Source: Chromohalobacter beijerinckii (GTDB lineage Bacteria > Pseudomonadota > Gammaproteobacteria > Pseudomonadales > Halomonadaceae). From it: 50,756 bases of DNA. The first letter of the stretch is position 1; every line of letters starts with the position of its first letter. Location of the stretch: NCBI RefSeq assembly GCF_023061185.1, contig NZ_JAKGAK010000022.1:1-50756 (forward strand), given 5' to 3'. A program made the translations under genes and the position numbers. The notes below the pieces were generated by a model, which saw only the letters and a list, made by a program, of their open reading frames with translations, ran no database searches and had not been told where the DNA came from. Shown here in pieces: positions 27,087 through 34,946 of this stretch.

Positions 27087-28397
27087 ATGATATCCTTAAA
27101 TGACTTTTATGACGAAAATACAACTATCTCATTTAAAAAAGCTATAGAACACCTTGCCAGTATAGGAGGTGGCGAGTTGGTGGTCCCACCAGGTACTTAT
27201 ATGGTTGGATCAATTGAGTTGAAATCTAATATTTGTTTGAATTTGGAGCCTGGCGCCGAAATCGTTGCTAGCCCTAATTATGAAGACTTCTCTTCGACTG
27301 TTAGCTCAGTGAAAGCGGAGGAATCATACTATGGCTTCATTTTTGCTAGAGATTGCAGTAACATATCTATCAAAGGTTTGGGGGAAATTAACGGAAATGC
27401 GCTGAGCTACAATGATTCGCCCCCCGACGATTTTGGATACATTCAGCCAAAAAAGCATAGGCCTAGAACTATAGTTTTCGAAAATTGCAGCAGAATATCT
27501 CTTAAGGGATTCTCTATAGTTAATGCTCCGATGTGGACCATACATCTTATAGCATGTGCAGACGGTTTAATTGATGGGTTGTCCGTTGACAATGGACTTG
27601 AGTATTCAAATACAGATGCTATAAATTTAGATGGGAGCAGAAACTTCAGGATATCTAACTGTTTCCTACGCAGTGCCGATGATGGGATTTGCCTAAAGAC
27701 CAGCGTTAAGCCTAAGGACATCGATTTTCCATGTGAAAACATTGTAGTCTCAAATTGTGTAATCGAGTCCCATAGCTCAGCAATAAAAATTGGCACGGAA
27801 ACATATAACGACTTCAAAAATATCACAATATCAAATTGCGTTATAACAAGATCGAATAGAGGCGTATCAATTGTGTCTAGGGATGGAGGTAGCATAAGCT
27901 CCGTCAATGTTTCAAACTTAATTATAGAAACCTCTTTAACTAAAGAGTGTCACTGGGGCAAATCAGACCCTATATATATATCATCACGATGCCGCAACCC
28001 TTCAGTTGAACCAGGTGTTATAAGCGATATATTTTTTAGCAACATACATATAAAGACTGAAGGTGCAATCAATTTTCATTCCGAGACGCTGGGTAAGGTA
28101 AAAAACATAAAGTTAGCCGAGATAACTATACAACAAAACTATACTAACAATAAGGAAAGAGGCTGCTTTGATTTAAGGCCTCCCTGTAATCCATACAACT
28201 CTAGCAACGATGGCATGGATAACGCTTATGTTATTGAGGCGGGGAGCTCTCGTCCCTATGGTGTGCATGAATATAAAGGTGGTTTGCCTGCGTTTTATTC
28301 AGAGGGGATACTGGAAAGTGAAATTGGCCTTATAAACTTTAACTATACGCAGGATGAAAAAGGCTACTGGAATGATACAAAGGTATTGTTTGTATAG
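27087..28397 (+). CDS. Glycoside hydrolase family 28 protein (polygalacturonase-like), no signal peptide
   Basis: The 436-residue right-handed beta-helix protein shows GH28 motifs: NTDAINLD, SADDGICLKT and an N-terminal GGGELVVPPGTYMVGSIELK. The family's usual GHG motif reads ESHSSAIKIGTE and the RIK motif reads NRGVSI, so it belongs to a divergent branch, not a classic endo-polygalacturonase. It begins MISLNDFYDENTTISFKKA with no secretion signal, so it should work in the cytoplasm. It lies 18 bases after the dctM stop in the same AT-rich operon, so it may release galacturonate from small imported oligouronides. A rhamnogalacturonan or other uronide linkage is equally possible. Confidence 0.85.
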   Translation: MISLNDFYDENTTISFKKAIEHLASIGGGELVVPPGTYMVGSIELKSNICLNLEPGAEIVASPNYEDFSSTVSSVKAEESYYGFIFARDCSNISIKGLGEINGNALSYNDSPPDDFGYIQPKKHRPRTIVFENCSRISLKGFSIVNAPMWTIHLIACADGLIDGLSVDNGLEYSNTDAINLDGSRNFRISNCFLRSADDGICLKTSVKPKDIDFPCENIVVSNCVIESHSSAIKIGTETYNDFKNITISNCVITRSNRGVSIVSRDGGSISSVNVSNLIIETSLTKECHWGKSDPIYISSRCRNPSVEPGVISDIFFSNIHIKTEGAINFHSETLGKVKNIKLAEITIQQNYTNNKERGCFDLRPPCNPYNSSNDGMDNAYVIEAGSSRPYGVHEYKGGLPAFYSEGILESEIGLINFNYTQDEKGYWNDTKVLFV

Positions 28398-28593
28398 GAA
28401 AAATTGTTTTAGCTTGGCGATTCTGGGAAAGGATTAAGTATTAATTGAGGAATGGGGTAATATACCTGCTCCGTTTCTCAATTATTTTTTGAAAAATTTT
28501 ATAAATAACTTTGCTGCATAGTAGCCAGTTATCGATATAACAATATTATACTCGCTTGATCTATAGGAATGGCACATTAACGCCCTTGTGTAA
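28398..28593. other. Gap after the GH28 gene
   Basis: Apart from the terminator at 28,442-28,490 I see only AT-rich sequence with no gene, up to the left end of the next IS. Confidence 0.5.
28442..28490 (+). terminator. Terminator of the TRAP-GH28 operon
   Basis: TAATTGAG (28442-28449) pairs with CTCAATTA (28477-28484), extended inward by an imperfect GAATGGGG/CTCCGTTT stem, followed by six T. A good rho-independent terminator 45 bases past the stop. Confidence 0.75.
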
Positions 28594-28617
28594 TGACCCC
28601 CTGGTTTCTGCACACCC

Positions 28618-29412
28618 TACGCAGCTAAAGCTGGGTGTGCTCGGGGTGCTACATAGCCCAGAGACTGATGTGGCCGCTCTTCGTTGTAGTAGCTGATCCA
28701 CCGGCCGATAACTGCTCTGGCCTAGCCCAGCGGCTCGAATCGATGCTGCCAGATGCACTCCTCCTTCAGAGAGCGAAAGACGCGCTCGACGAATCCATTC
28801 TGCTCAGGCGTATACGGCGTCGTGAACTCCTGAGTGAGCCCGTAGGCCCTCATCGTCGACATGTAGTGCCGACTGCTGAAGACGAGCCCGTTATCGGACC
28901 TTAGCCAGAGGCTGATGAATCCGGCCCAAGGCGCCAAATCGATGCACTAGAGCCCCTTTCAGCGCCGCTTCGGCCGTCTTGCTGCTGCCATTGTCCAATA
29001 AATGACAACCGAGGATCTTCCGCGTGCAGCAGTCGATGATCACCGCCAGGCTGGCCCGTCGATCCTTGCCGCACCAAACGTGCGTCAGGTCGGTGGCCCA
29101 ACGCTCATCCGGCCGTGAGGCGATCGATGGCAGGCGCTTGGCGCGAGGTCGGAACCCCTGGGGCCGCTTCCGCACCTACCAGCCTTGCAGCTGCAGGATG
29201 CGCTGGATCGGCTTGCGGTTCTCACCCAGCACACACGCCAGGCGGCGATAGCCATAGGCGGGGAACCGTTCCAGAGTCAGCTTGACCCTGCTGGCCAGCT
29301 CGGTATTGATCACGCGACGCCGCGGCTTGGGTCGGTAATATAATGTCCGCCGGAGAAGCCCCAGCCACCGACACAGCTGGGCGAGCGATACCACATGGCC
29401 CTCCTGGGCCAT
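28618..29412 (-). pseudogene. IS3 OrfB, disrupted
   Basis: The pieces, in transcription order, are MAQEGHVVSLAQLCRWLGLL through ENRKPIQRILQLQGW with a stop near 29,178, then RPDERWATDLTHVWCGKD and VIIDCCTRKILGCHLLDNGS. A frame change near 28,920 leads to LRSDNGLVFSSRHY, TPEQNGFVERVFRSLKEE and finally RWISYYNEERPHQSLGYVAP, ending at TAG 28,618. The catalytic Asp, Asp and Glu are all still encoded, but one stop and at least two frameshifts separate them. Confidence 0.8.
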
Positions 29413-29429
29413 CTCCGCCTGCAGCGACC

Positions 29430-29741
29430 TTACGAGTTCTCATCCTCGTCGAGCAGGCACTTGAACTTTTTTAATGTATAGATTTCCAGGTGGGCCTCGC
29501 CCAGCGCCTCCCTGGTTTCCCGCAGCTCGGACTCATACTGTTCGCGGATGTCCTTGGGGCGCGCCCGGAACCCGTTCTCCATGTTGCGCTGGGCCTCCTC
29601 AATCCAGCCTTCGACCTCGGAGACAGTGAGGTCATGCTGGCGAGCCACTTCAGCGACCGTGATCTTGCCCTTGACGATGTCCATGACCACGGCGGCCTTG
29701 CGCTTGGCGATCCAGCGTTTGACGGTGGGTTCGTTGCTCAT
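29430..29741 (-). CDS. IS3-family OrfA
   Basis: The 103-residue frame starts MSNEPTVKRWIAKRKAAVVM behind a GGAGGACGAA ribosome site. The helix-turn-helix AEVARQHDLTVSEVEGWIEE and the coiled-coil tail (LRETREALGEAHLEIYTLKK) are as expected. It is intact, but its OrfB partner is broken, so the element is dead unless complemented. Confidence 0.8.
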   Translation of the reverse strand: MSNEPTVKRWIAKRKAAVVMDIVKGKITVAEVARQHDLTVSEVEGWIEEAQRNMENGFRARPKDIREQYESELRETREALGEAHLEIYTLKKFKCLLDEDENS

Positions 29742-29914
29742 TTCGTCCTCCTGATCGCTGCACTCTAGCCTGTGCAGCTATGGAGGGGGTCACTCCACTA
29801 GCTCGATCCGTATGACTGCCATGTGCTGTCTGGAGTTATCTCACCGCCTCGCTTGATGTGTCATCCCAGGGGGGACGGTCTAACTTACGAGCCGCTTGAA
29901 TCGCCTCAGTTATT

Positions 29915-30211
29915 CTAGCGACCCGTCAGGCTCTGGATATAACGCCGTTCGTACTCGACGGGGGATAAGCCATCGCTCGTGTCGTGACGGCATCTCGGGT
30001 TGTAGATCATCTCGATATAATCGAACATATCGCTCCTGGCGGCTCCCGGGTCGAATAGTTCCGTCGCTTGATGCGTTCTCGCTTGAGCAACTGGAAGAAG
30101 CTTTCGGCAACGGCATTGTCATGGCAGTTACCTCGGCGACTCATGCTGTCCTCTAGGTAATTGGCCTTCAGAAAGCTTTGCCAGTCCGCACTGCTAAATT
30201 GACTGCCTTGG
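29915..30211 (-). pseudogene. 3' half of an IS3 OrfB, split by IS110
   Basis: Read leftward from the IS110 edge, the complement gives QGSQFSSADWQSFLKANYLE, SMSRRGNCHDNAVAESFFQL and LKRERIKRRNYSTRE. After a frameshift it gives DMFDYIEMIYNPRCRHDTSD and SPVEYERRYIQSLTGR, ending at TAG 29,917-29,915. This is the C-terminal half of an IS3 DDE transposase whose N-terminal half is at 31,654-31,885. The Glu of the DDE triad (AVAESFFQ) is present. Confidence 0.8.
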
Positions 30212-30226
30212 ACGCCCTTCTAAGTA

Positions 30227-31360
30227 TCAGGCGGTGATTTGAGCTTGATTGATTTTTCGATGGCGGTTGCGCAGCACATAGTACAGTTCCTGGGCGATAT
30301 AGCGTTTCAGGCACCGGATAGCTTCTAGCTTGGAGTGGCCCTGTGCCACTCGTCGGGCAATGTATGCCTGAGTGCCGGCATCCAGCCGGAGGCGGCCGAT
30401 GGCGATGATATGCAGCGCACTATTGGCAGCTCGATCGCCCCGCGGTTAAGCCGATGTCGCTGAGTCTTCCCCGACGAGGCGGGAATGGGGCTAACGCCAC
30501 ATAGCGCTGCAAAACTGGCTTCCGAGCCAGGCGGTCCGGATTGTCGCCCGCCGTAATCAGTAGCTGTTGTCAACGCCAATGAAGGTTGTCCTCTTTACGG
30601 ACTTATAGCTCCGGCGCTCACACTGTGAGGCCGACTCGTAGCCTACTGCCATGCAAGCTACCAGCTCCGGCGCCAGCTCATCGACGATGGCCTTGATCAT
30701 GACATCCAGATCAGCAATCTCATCGTGCAGTTCCAGGTAGCGACGCGCGAGGGATTTCAGGGCAATGCGGTAAGCCATCGTGACATCCCGATAGCCGTTC
30801 AAATCGGGTCGCCAGGCCGCGAGTGTCCGGAGCAACTGCATGCGTGTCATGTTCCTCAGCAGGTCGCGCAATTCCTCAGGCGCGGAGATTACCTGCGTCT
30901 GGATCATCTGAAGGGCCACACGACGCGCTGCGACCGCCATTTTTCGGCAGACCTTCAGTACACGCAAGGACTCGATCATCCCGTCTCGTGTCTTCAGGGT
31001 GACCGTGCGAATACCCGCATAGGCCGCGTGAGCGGCATTCTCTGCATCGAAGGTGTCATTCTTGCCAAGCTTGCGCCGTACGCTCTTGTCGGGCGTGGTG
31101 ACCTCCAAGGGATGCCTGCGTGCTGCAAATAGCGCAGCAAGGCCAGCGCCATAGGTGCCGGTACATTCGATTCCCACCCGACTGACCTCGCCGAAAGAGC
31201 GCATCCAGGTCAGCATGGTCTTGTTGCCGTGCCGAGTGGTCGGAAAGTTGCCGGTGCCAAGCACGCGATCATGAGCATCCACGACGGCGGCCACATGCAG
31301 ATCCTTGTGGGTATCAACACCGCCGACAATGACAGAGCGATCACTGGGTTGCTGGCTCAT
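30227..31360 (-). pseudogene. IS110 transposase (DEDD), interrupted
   Basis: From ATG 31,360 (MSQQPSDRSVIVGGVDTHKD) the DEDD_Tnp_IS110 domain is complete: GVDTHKDLHVAAVVD, VGIECTGTYGAGLAALF and NDTFDAENAAHAAYAG. The frame then runs into a 55-bp insertion after MAVGYESASQ and stops. Beyond it the Transposase_20 domain resumes (TAGDNPDRLGSEASFAALCG, VSPIPASSGKTQRHRLNRG, where the Ser nucleophile region lies). A one-base deletion after HRLNRG shifts the frame again before AANSALHIIAIGRLRLD. The stop is TGA 30,229-30,227. Removing these two lesions would restore a normal 350-residue transposase. Confidence 0.85.
30564..30626. mobile_element. 55-bp miniature inverted-repeat insertion with 4-bp duplication
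   Basis: On the plus strand, CTGT (30564-30567), then 55 bases beginning TGTCAACGCC and ending GGCGCTCACA (30568-30622), then CTGT again (30623-30626). The complement of the end, TGTGAGCGCC, matches the start at 8 of 10 positions. Deleting 55 bases and one CTGT restores the IS110 reading SASQLLITAGDN exactly. It therefore looks like a transposed miniature element or the remnant of one. Confidence 0.7.
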
Positions 31361-31653
31361 GGTGGATCTCCAAGCTATCGGTTCAGGATGGCTTCACCGA
31401 GCTCGATAGCCTGGACACGACAGTAACGAGACAGGCTTTCAGGCCCTGCTTGAGTCACATGCTTCGACGAGGCAAAACCTCGCCGCCAATGCTCCCCGGT
31501 TACCGACAGATCCAGGGAAAACACACTACCCGGTTCGATCGGAGTGTGGGTCAGGAGACCCGACAGCCCTCGCAGCACCAAGTCTTCAGGATAGATCGAT
31601 TACTATAAGTGCCGGATCAACCCAGGAACACCTGGCACCTTGTAGTCTTACTG
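31361..31653 (-). ncRNA. Candidate IS110 bridge RNA region (upstream non-coding leader)
   Basis: IS110-group elements make a structured bridge RNA from the long non-coding end before the transposase; this 293-base leader is in that position. Visible stems are CCAGG-AACA-CCTGG (31,622-31,635), nested in GTGCC/GGCAC (31,611-31,640), and CGAGG-CAAAA-CCTCG (31,468-31,482). I could not assign target- and donor-binding loops by eye. Confidence 0.45.
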
Positions 31654-31885
31654 TCCGAATGCACCATCAAAACTTCTTGGGGCCTTCTCCGCCAAACCGC
31701 TGCCAGCAAGGCATCCAATGCCAAGTCAGTAGTCATGCGAGACTGCATCGACCAGCCCACAACCTGCCGAGAGATCAAGTCGATGACTACCAACAGGGAG
31801 AGCCAGCCCTCGTAGATGCAGATATAGGTGATGTCAGTGACCCACGCGACATTGGGTACTGTCACTTCAAATCGGCGATCAAATG
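31654..31885 (-). pseudogene. N-terminal part of the IS3 OrfB interrupted by IS110
   Basis: The complement reads FDRRFEVTVPNVAWVTDITY, then LLVVIDLISRQVVGWSMQSR and WRRRPQEVLMVHSD, containing the first two Asp of the DDE triad. It is then broken by the IS110 border. The 5' end of orfB and all of orfA are missing: homology fades at about 31,885, where the phage-like sequence upstream of the integrase begins. It pairs with the 29,915-30,211 fragment. Confidence 0.8.
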
Positions 31886-31889
31886 GTTG

Positions 31890-32048
31890 GGCTTCACCAC
31901 CACTCAAGCAATGCGCGGCCTTCATTTCTGCGGGGCCTGGGAAGACATCGCCAATTACTACCGACGCCGGGGCCTGGATCGCGCCCAACTTCACGAATTG
32001 ATAAGCCAACGCCTCGTCGAGCGACGATTGCTAGGGAAAGCGGCATAA
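31890..32048 (+). pseudogene. C-terminal remnant of a gene upstream of the integrase
   Basis: The plus-strand frame GAWEDIANYYRRRGLDRAQL then HELISQRLVERRLLGKAA ends in TAA one base before the integrase ATG, as in a coupled operon. Its 5' part has been replaced by IS3 sequence. I do not recognise the product; a phage early or replication gene is a guess based only on position. Confidence 0.4.
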
Positions 32049-32049
32049 C

Positions 32050-33042
32050 ATGGCGATCAAGAAGACCAAGACCGGCTGGCAAGTCGACATTCAACCTGGT
32101 GGTCGAGGCTTCAAACGCTACCGTAAGTCGTTCAAGACCAAGGCCGAGGCCAAACGGTTTGAACTCAAGGTCTCCGAGCGTGTTGCATCCGGGGAAGGCT
32201 ACGAACCGCCCCGCAAGGATCACCGTCGCCTAAGTGAACTGGTCGAGCTTTGGTATCGTCATCACGGCACCTCGCTCAAGGCATCTCGAGAACGTGTGCG
32301 CTCCCTTCGCAAGACCGTTGAAGCCCTCGGCGATCCCATCGCACTATCCTTCTCCACCCAGGACTGGGCCGAATACCGTACCGAGCGCCTTGAGGAAGTC
32401 GCGCCGATCACGGTCAACCATGAGCACACTTATCTGAAGGCCGTCTTCTCCGAGCGTGAGCGGCTTGGCTTGTGGGAGCATGGCAATCCCCTGGCCCGGA
32501 TGCGCCTGTTGCGTGTCGAAGAAACCGAGATGGCTTTTCTCGATGACGATCAGATCGTGCAGCTACTTCACTACCTCAAAGGGCTACCCAATCGCGATTG
32601 CTACTTCATCACGCTGCTGTGCCTTACGACCGGGGCTCGCTGGTCCGAAGCGGAAACACTCCGAGGGGAAAACGTCGGCTCGGATCGTGTCACTTACGCC
32701 GGCACCAAGTCCGGCAAAAGTCGCACCATTCCCATCCCGCTACATCTGGCCGGCCAGCTTCGCAAACGCCGCCGTATTGGCCGTCTGTTCGTTACGTCAT
32801 ATAAGACGTTCGGGAAGGCAGTTCAGGAAACCGGCATTGAGTTACCGTCTGGGCAATTGACGCATGCGCTGCGACACACCTTTGCCAGTCACTTCATGAT
32901 GAACGGGGGGAATATCTTGGTCTTACAACGCATCTTGGGGCATCAGTCACTGACCATGACCATGCGTTACGCGCACTTCGCGCCGAACCATCTAGAGGAT
33001 GCCGTGAAGTTCAATCCGCTCGCGTCGTTGACACTTGGTTGA
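32050..33042 (+). CDS. int: P2-like phage integrase (tyrosine recombinase)
   Basis: The 330-residue protein starts MAIKKTKTGWQVDIQPGGRG with the N-terminal arm-binding domain typical of P2-type integrases. A core-binding domain (KDHRRLSELVELWYRHHGTS) follows. The catalytic domain shows Arg in LTTGARWSEAETLR, HALRHTFASHFM (H-x-x-R), LGHQSLTMTMRYAHF with His and the nucleophile Tyr. All catalytic residues are present. It lies 75 bases from the 3' end of tRNA-Thr, the usual place for such integrases, and is the last gene of the island. Whether it still excises anything is unknown, because no other phage genes are left nearby. Confidence 0.9.
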   Translation: MAIKKTKTGWQVDIQPGGRGFKRYRKSFKTKAEAKRFELKVSERVASGEGYEPPRKDHRRLSELVELWYRHHGTSLKASRERVRSLRKTVEALGDPIALSFSTQDWAEYRTERLEEVAPITVNHEHTYLKAVFSERERLGLWEHGNPLARMRLLRVEETEMAFLDDDQIVQLLHYLKGLPNRDCYFITLLCLTTGARWSEAETLRGENVGSDRVTYAGTKSGKSRTIPIPLHLAGQLRKRRRIGRLFVTSYKTFGKAVQETGIELPSGQLTHALRHTFASHFMMNGGNILVLQRILGHQSLTMTMRYAHFAPNHLEDAVKFNPLASLTLG

Positions 33043-33046
33043 CACA

Positions 33047-33097
33047 CACAAAAAAACCGCCCTGATAGGCGGTTTCTTTCAAGGCTAAAAAAGCCTT
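33047..33097 (-). terminator. Terminator of the tRNA operon (also facing int)
   Basis: AAACCGCC (33054-33061) and GGCGGTTT (33068-33075) form an 8-bp stem with a run of A on its left, i.e. a T-tract for the leftward tRNA transcript; rightward it is followed by CTTT. A second hairpin, AAGGCT-A5-AGCCTT (33081-33097), adjoins it. Confidence 0.8.
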
Positions 33098-33117
33098 TAG
33101 AATCAGTCGCTAAGCTA

Positions 33118-33193
<76 letters not shown>

Positions 33194-33214
33194 ATGACAT
33201 AAAGCCGTTAGCGA

Positions 33215-33289
33215 TGGCTGGGGTAGCAGGACTCGAACCTGCGAATGCCGATACCAAAAACCGGTGCCTTACCACTTGGCTATACCCCA
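33215..33289 (-). tRNA. tRNA-Gln (anticodon TTG)
   Basis: The complement TGGGGTATAGCCAAGTGGTA and on is close to E. coli tRNA-Gln as I remember it, with anticodon loop around TTTTTGG (anticodon TTG), T-arm GGTTCGAATCC and encoded CCA; 75 bases. One anticodon-stem pair appears as G-T/T-G variants. Confidence 0.93.
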
Positions 33290-33295
33290 GCAAAT

Positions 33296-33371
33296 TGGTG
33301 GCCAGAGACGGAATCGAACCGCCGACACGAGGATTTTCAATCCACTGCTCTACCGACTGAGCTATCTGGCC
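33296..33371 (-). tRNA. tRNA-Phe (anticodon GAA)
   Basis: The complement GGCCAGATAGCTCAGTCGGT and on folds as a 76-base tRNA with anticodon arm GTGGA-TTGAAAA-TCCTC (anticodon GAA), T-arm GGTTCGATTCC and encoded CCA. It is the first tRNA of the operon, six bases before tRNA-Gln. Confidence 0.95.
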
Positions 33372-33387
33372 CTTCCAACGGGGACGC

Positions 33388-33416
33388 ATTAAACCGAATT
33401 CTTCGGTTCGGGTCAA
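33388..33416 (-). promoter_or_regulatory. Sigma-70 promoter of the tRNA operon
   Basis: On the minus strand TTGACC and TTTAAT are separated by exactly 17 bases, followed by the GC-rich discriminator GCGTCCCC. Such discriminators are typical of stringently controlled stable-RNA promoters. tRNA-Phe starts 17 bases past the -10 box. Confidence 0.8.
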
Positions 33417-33455
33417 GCCTTTTAATTCAAAAAGATGCTGACCACCGGACCTGCT

Positions 33456-33728
33456 CTACTGGCTCGGGGGTACGTAGCCTTCGGCCTGGTCGGTATCCCG
33501 GTTGTCGAGAAAGCGCTCCATCTGTTCCATCAGATAGGTACGCGCTTCGGGGTCCAGCAAACTGAGATGCTTTTCGTTGATCAGCCGGGTCTGTAGCGCC
33601 TGCCACTCGTCCCAGGCTTGCTTGGAAACCGTCTGCTGGATTTCCTGCCCCTTGGCACCGGGTAGCGGCGGAAACGGCAGGGCCTCGAGCTCCTGTTGGT
33701 ATTTACGGCAAAAGACGGTCTGGCTCAT
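33456..33728 (-). CDS. yggX: Fe(II)-trafficking protein YggX
   Basis: From MSQTVFCRKYQQELEALPFP the protein has 90 residues, the standard YggX length, with the conserved Cys7 and PFPPLPGAKGQEI. It protects iron-sulfur clusters during oxidative stress. It lies 42 bases downstream of mutY, the pair being conserved in many gammaproteobacteria. The start is set at 33728 to match the family; an upstream in-frame ATG adds 11 residues without support. Confidence 0.93.
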   Translation of the reverse strand: MSQTVFCRKYQQELEALPFPPLPGAKGQEIQQTVSKQAWDEWQALQTRLINEKHLSLLDPEARTYLMEQMERFLDNRDTDQAEGYVPPSQ

Positions 33729-33770
33729 GGCGCTTACTCCTAACGTATTGCGGTTCGTCATGACACAAAA

Positions 33771-34832
33771 TCACGAAACATCTCGATTGAGTAGTGTCTT
33801 GACCGGCGCCGCCAATCCTACACTAGCGGGCGCCTTGGCGTCGTACCATAGCGCCCCGGTCTCGCCGATCTCTGAAGGCAGCTCATCCAGACGCGCCGGT
33901 GAGGGCGTGATCTGCAAACGAAAATGGCTGAAGGTATGCGTGAACGCCTCGCCATCCGTCTCACGCTTTGCGTGGGGGAAGCGCTGATCGAGCCAGGCGC
34001 GTAACGCTTGCTCGTCATCGAACTGGGGCAGGCTCCACAGGCCGCCCCACAGGCCGCTGGCCGGGCGCTGCTGGAGGAAGATGCGTCCCAGTGGGTCACG
34101 CAACACCAGCATCAGTGTGGCGCGCTCAGGCAAGGCCTTGCGCGGCTTGGATTCAGGGAAGCGCGTTTCTTCGCTACGCGCATGCGCCACGCAGACATCC
34201 TCGAAGGGGCATAGCAGGCATGCCGGCTTGCTTCGCGTACACAGCGTCGCCCCCAGGTCCATCATCGCCTGGGTATAGTCGGCCAGGCGCTCCTCCGGCG
34301 TGTAACGCTCCGCCAGCGCCCATAACTCACGCTCCACGGCAGGACGGCCGGGCCAACCTTCCACGGCGTGCAGACGGGTCAGCACACGCTTGACGTTGCC
34401 ATCGAGGATCGGTGCGCGCCGGCCGGTGCTGATGCTGATGATCGCGCCAGCCGTGGAACGTCCGATGCCGGGCAGCGCGGAAAGCGCCTCGACGCTTTTC
34501 ATCGGAAACTCGCCGCCATGTTCTTCCATCACCACCTGAGCTGCCTTGTGCAGATTACGCGCCCGTGCGTAATACCCCAGCCCCGTCCAGAGGTGCAGCA
34601 CCTCGTCTTGCGGCGCTCGCGCCAAGGCAGCGACATCGGGAAAGCGTTCCATGAAACGCTGATAGTAGGGAATCACCGTGGCGACCTGCGTCTGCTGCAG
34701 CATGATCTCCGACACCCAGATACGGTAGGGCGTCTTGTCGAATTGCCAGGGCAGTGTCTTGCGACCGTGAACGTCGAACCATTCGAAGATCCGCCGACGA
34801 AAGGTGTCGGCGGTGAGCGGAATTTCCTGCAT
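33771..34832 (-). CDS. mutY: A/G-specific adenine glycosylase MutY
   Basis: The 353-residue protein has the HhH-GPD domain with Glu42 in [13 protein letters not shown], the helix-hairpin-helix [13 protein letters not shown] and Asp in [10 protein letters not shown]. The [4Fe-4S] ligands are [17 protein letters not shown] (C-x6-C-x2-C-x5-C). A Nudix-like C-terminal domain follows, with [10 protein letters not shown] for 8-oxoG recognition. It removes adenine mispaired with 8-oxoguanine. Followed by yggX; upstream asmA is separated by a terminator. Confidence 0.96.
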   Translation of the reverse strand: MQEIPLTADTFRRRIFEWFDVHGRKTLPWQFDKTPYRIWVSEIMLQQTQVATVIPYYQRFMERFPDVAALARAPQDEVLHLWTGLGYYARARNLHKAAQVVMEEHGGEFPMKSVEALSALPGIGRSTAGAIISISTGRRAPILDGNVKRVLTRLHAVEGWPGRPAVERELWALAERYTPEERLADYTQAMMDLGATLCTRSKPACLLCPFEDVCVAHARSEETRFPESKPRKALPERATLMLVLRDPLGRIFLQQRPASGLWGGLWSLPQFDDEQALRAWLDQRFPHAKRETDGEAFTHTFSHFRLQITPSPARLDELPSEIGETGALWYDAKAPASVGLAAPVKTLLNRDVS

Positions 34833-34897
34833 GCGCGTTATCGTCCAGCCGGCGGCGGCGCCGTCAGATCATGGGAATGAGGGGTCATGGACATGCT

Positions 34898-34924
34898 AAA
34901 AAAAGCGCCGACAGATGTCGGCGC
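34898..34924 (-). terminator. Terminator between asmA and mutY
   Basis: GCGCCGACA and TGTCGGCGC form a perfect 9-bp stem with loop GA; on the minus strand it is followed by seven T (34898-34904). It ends the GNAT-asmA transcript. Confidence 0.88.
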
Positions 34925-34946
34925 AGGGACTGGCTTTGGGCTTTGC

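Larger units (their letters stand above)
28594..29792 (-). mobile_element. IS3-family element with inverted ends, genes broken
   Basis: The left end begins TGACCCCCTGG and the complement of the right end begins TGACCCCCTCC; both are followed after about seven bases by GCACA, giving clear terminal repeats and a 1,199-bp element. The minus strand carries orfA and a disrupted orfB. Flanking trinucleotides (TAA left, CTC right) do not match, so no target duplication is visible. Confidence 0.8.
30212..31653 (-). mobile_element. IS110-family element inserted in an IS3 orfB
   Basis: Rejoining the flanks (minus strand ...GTGCATTCGGAC + CAAGGCAGTC...) restores the IS3 reading HSDQGSQFSS, which fixes the borders to within a base or two. 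The element is about 1,442 bp, with the transposase reading left, only 15 bases after its stop, and 293 non-coding bases before its start. This layout (long left leader, short right end, no inverted repeats) is that of IS110-group elements. Confidence 0.85.

Noticed and set aside
28585..29800. Target-site duplication around the IS3 element at 28,594-29,792
   Set aside because: The flanking bases (TAA and CTC) do not match, so no duplication is claimed.
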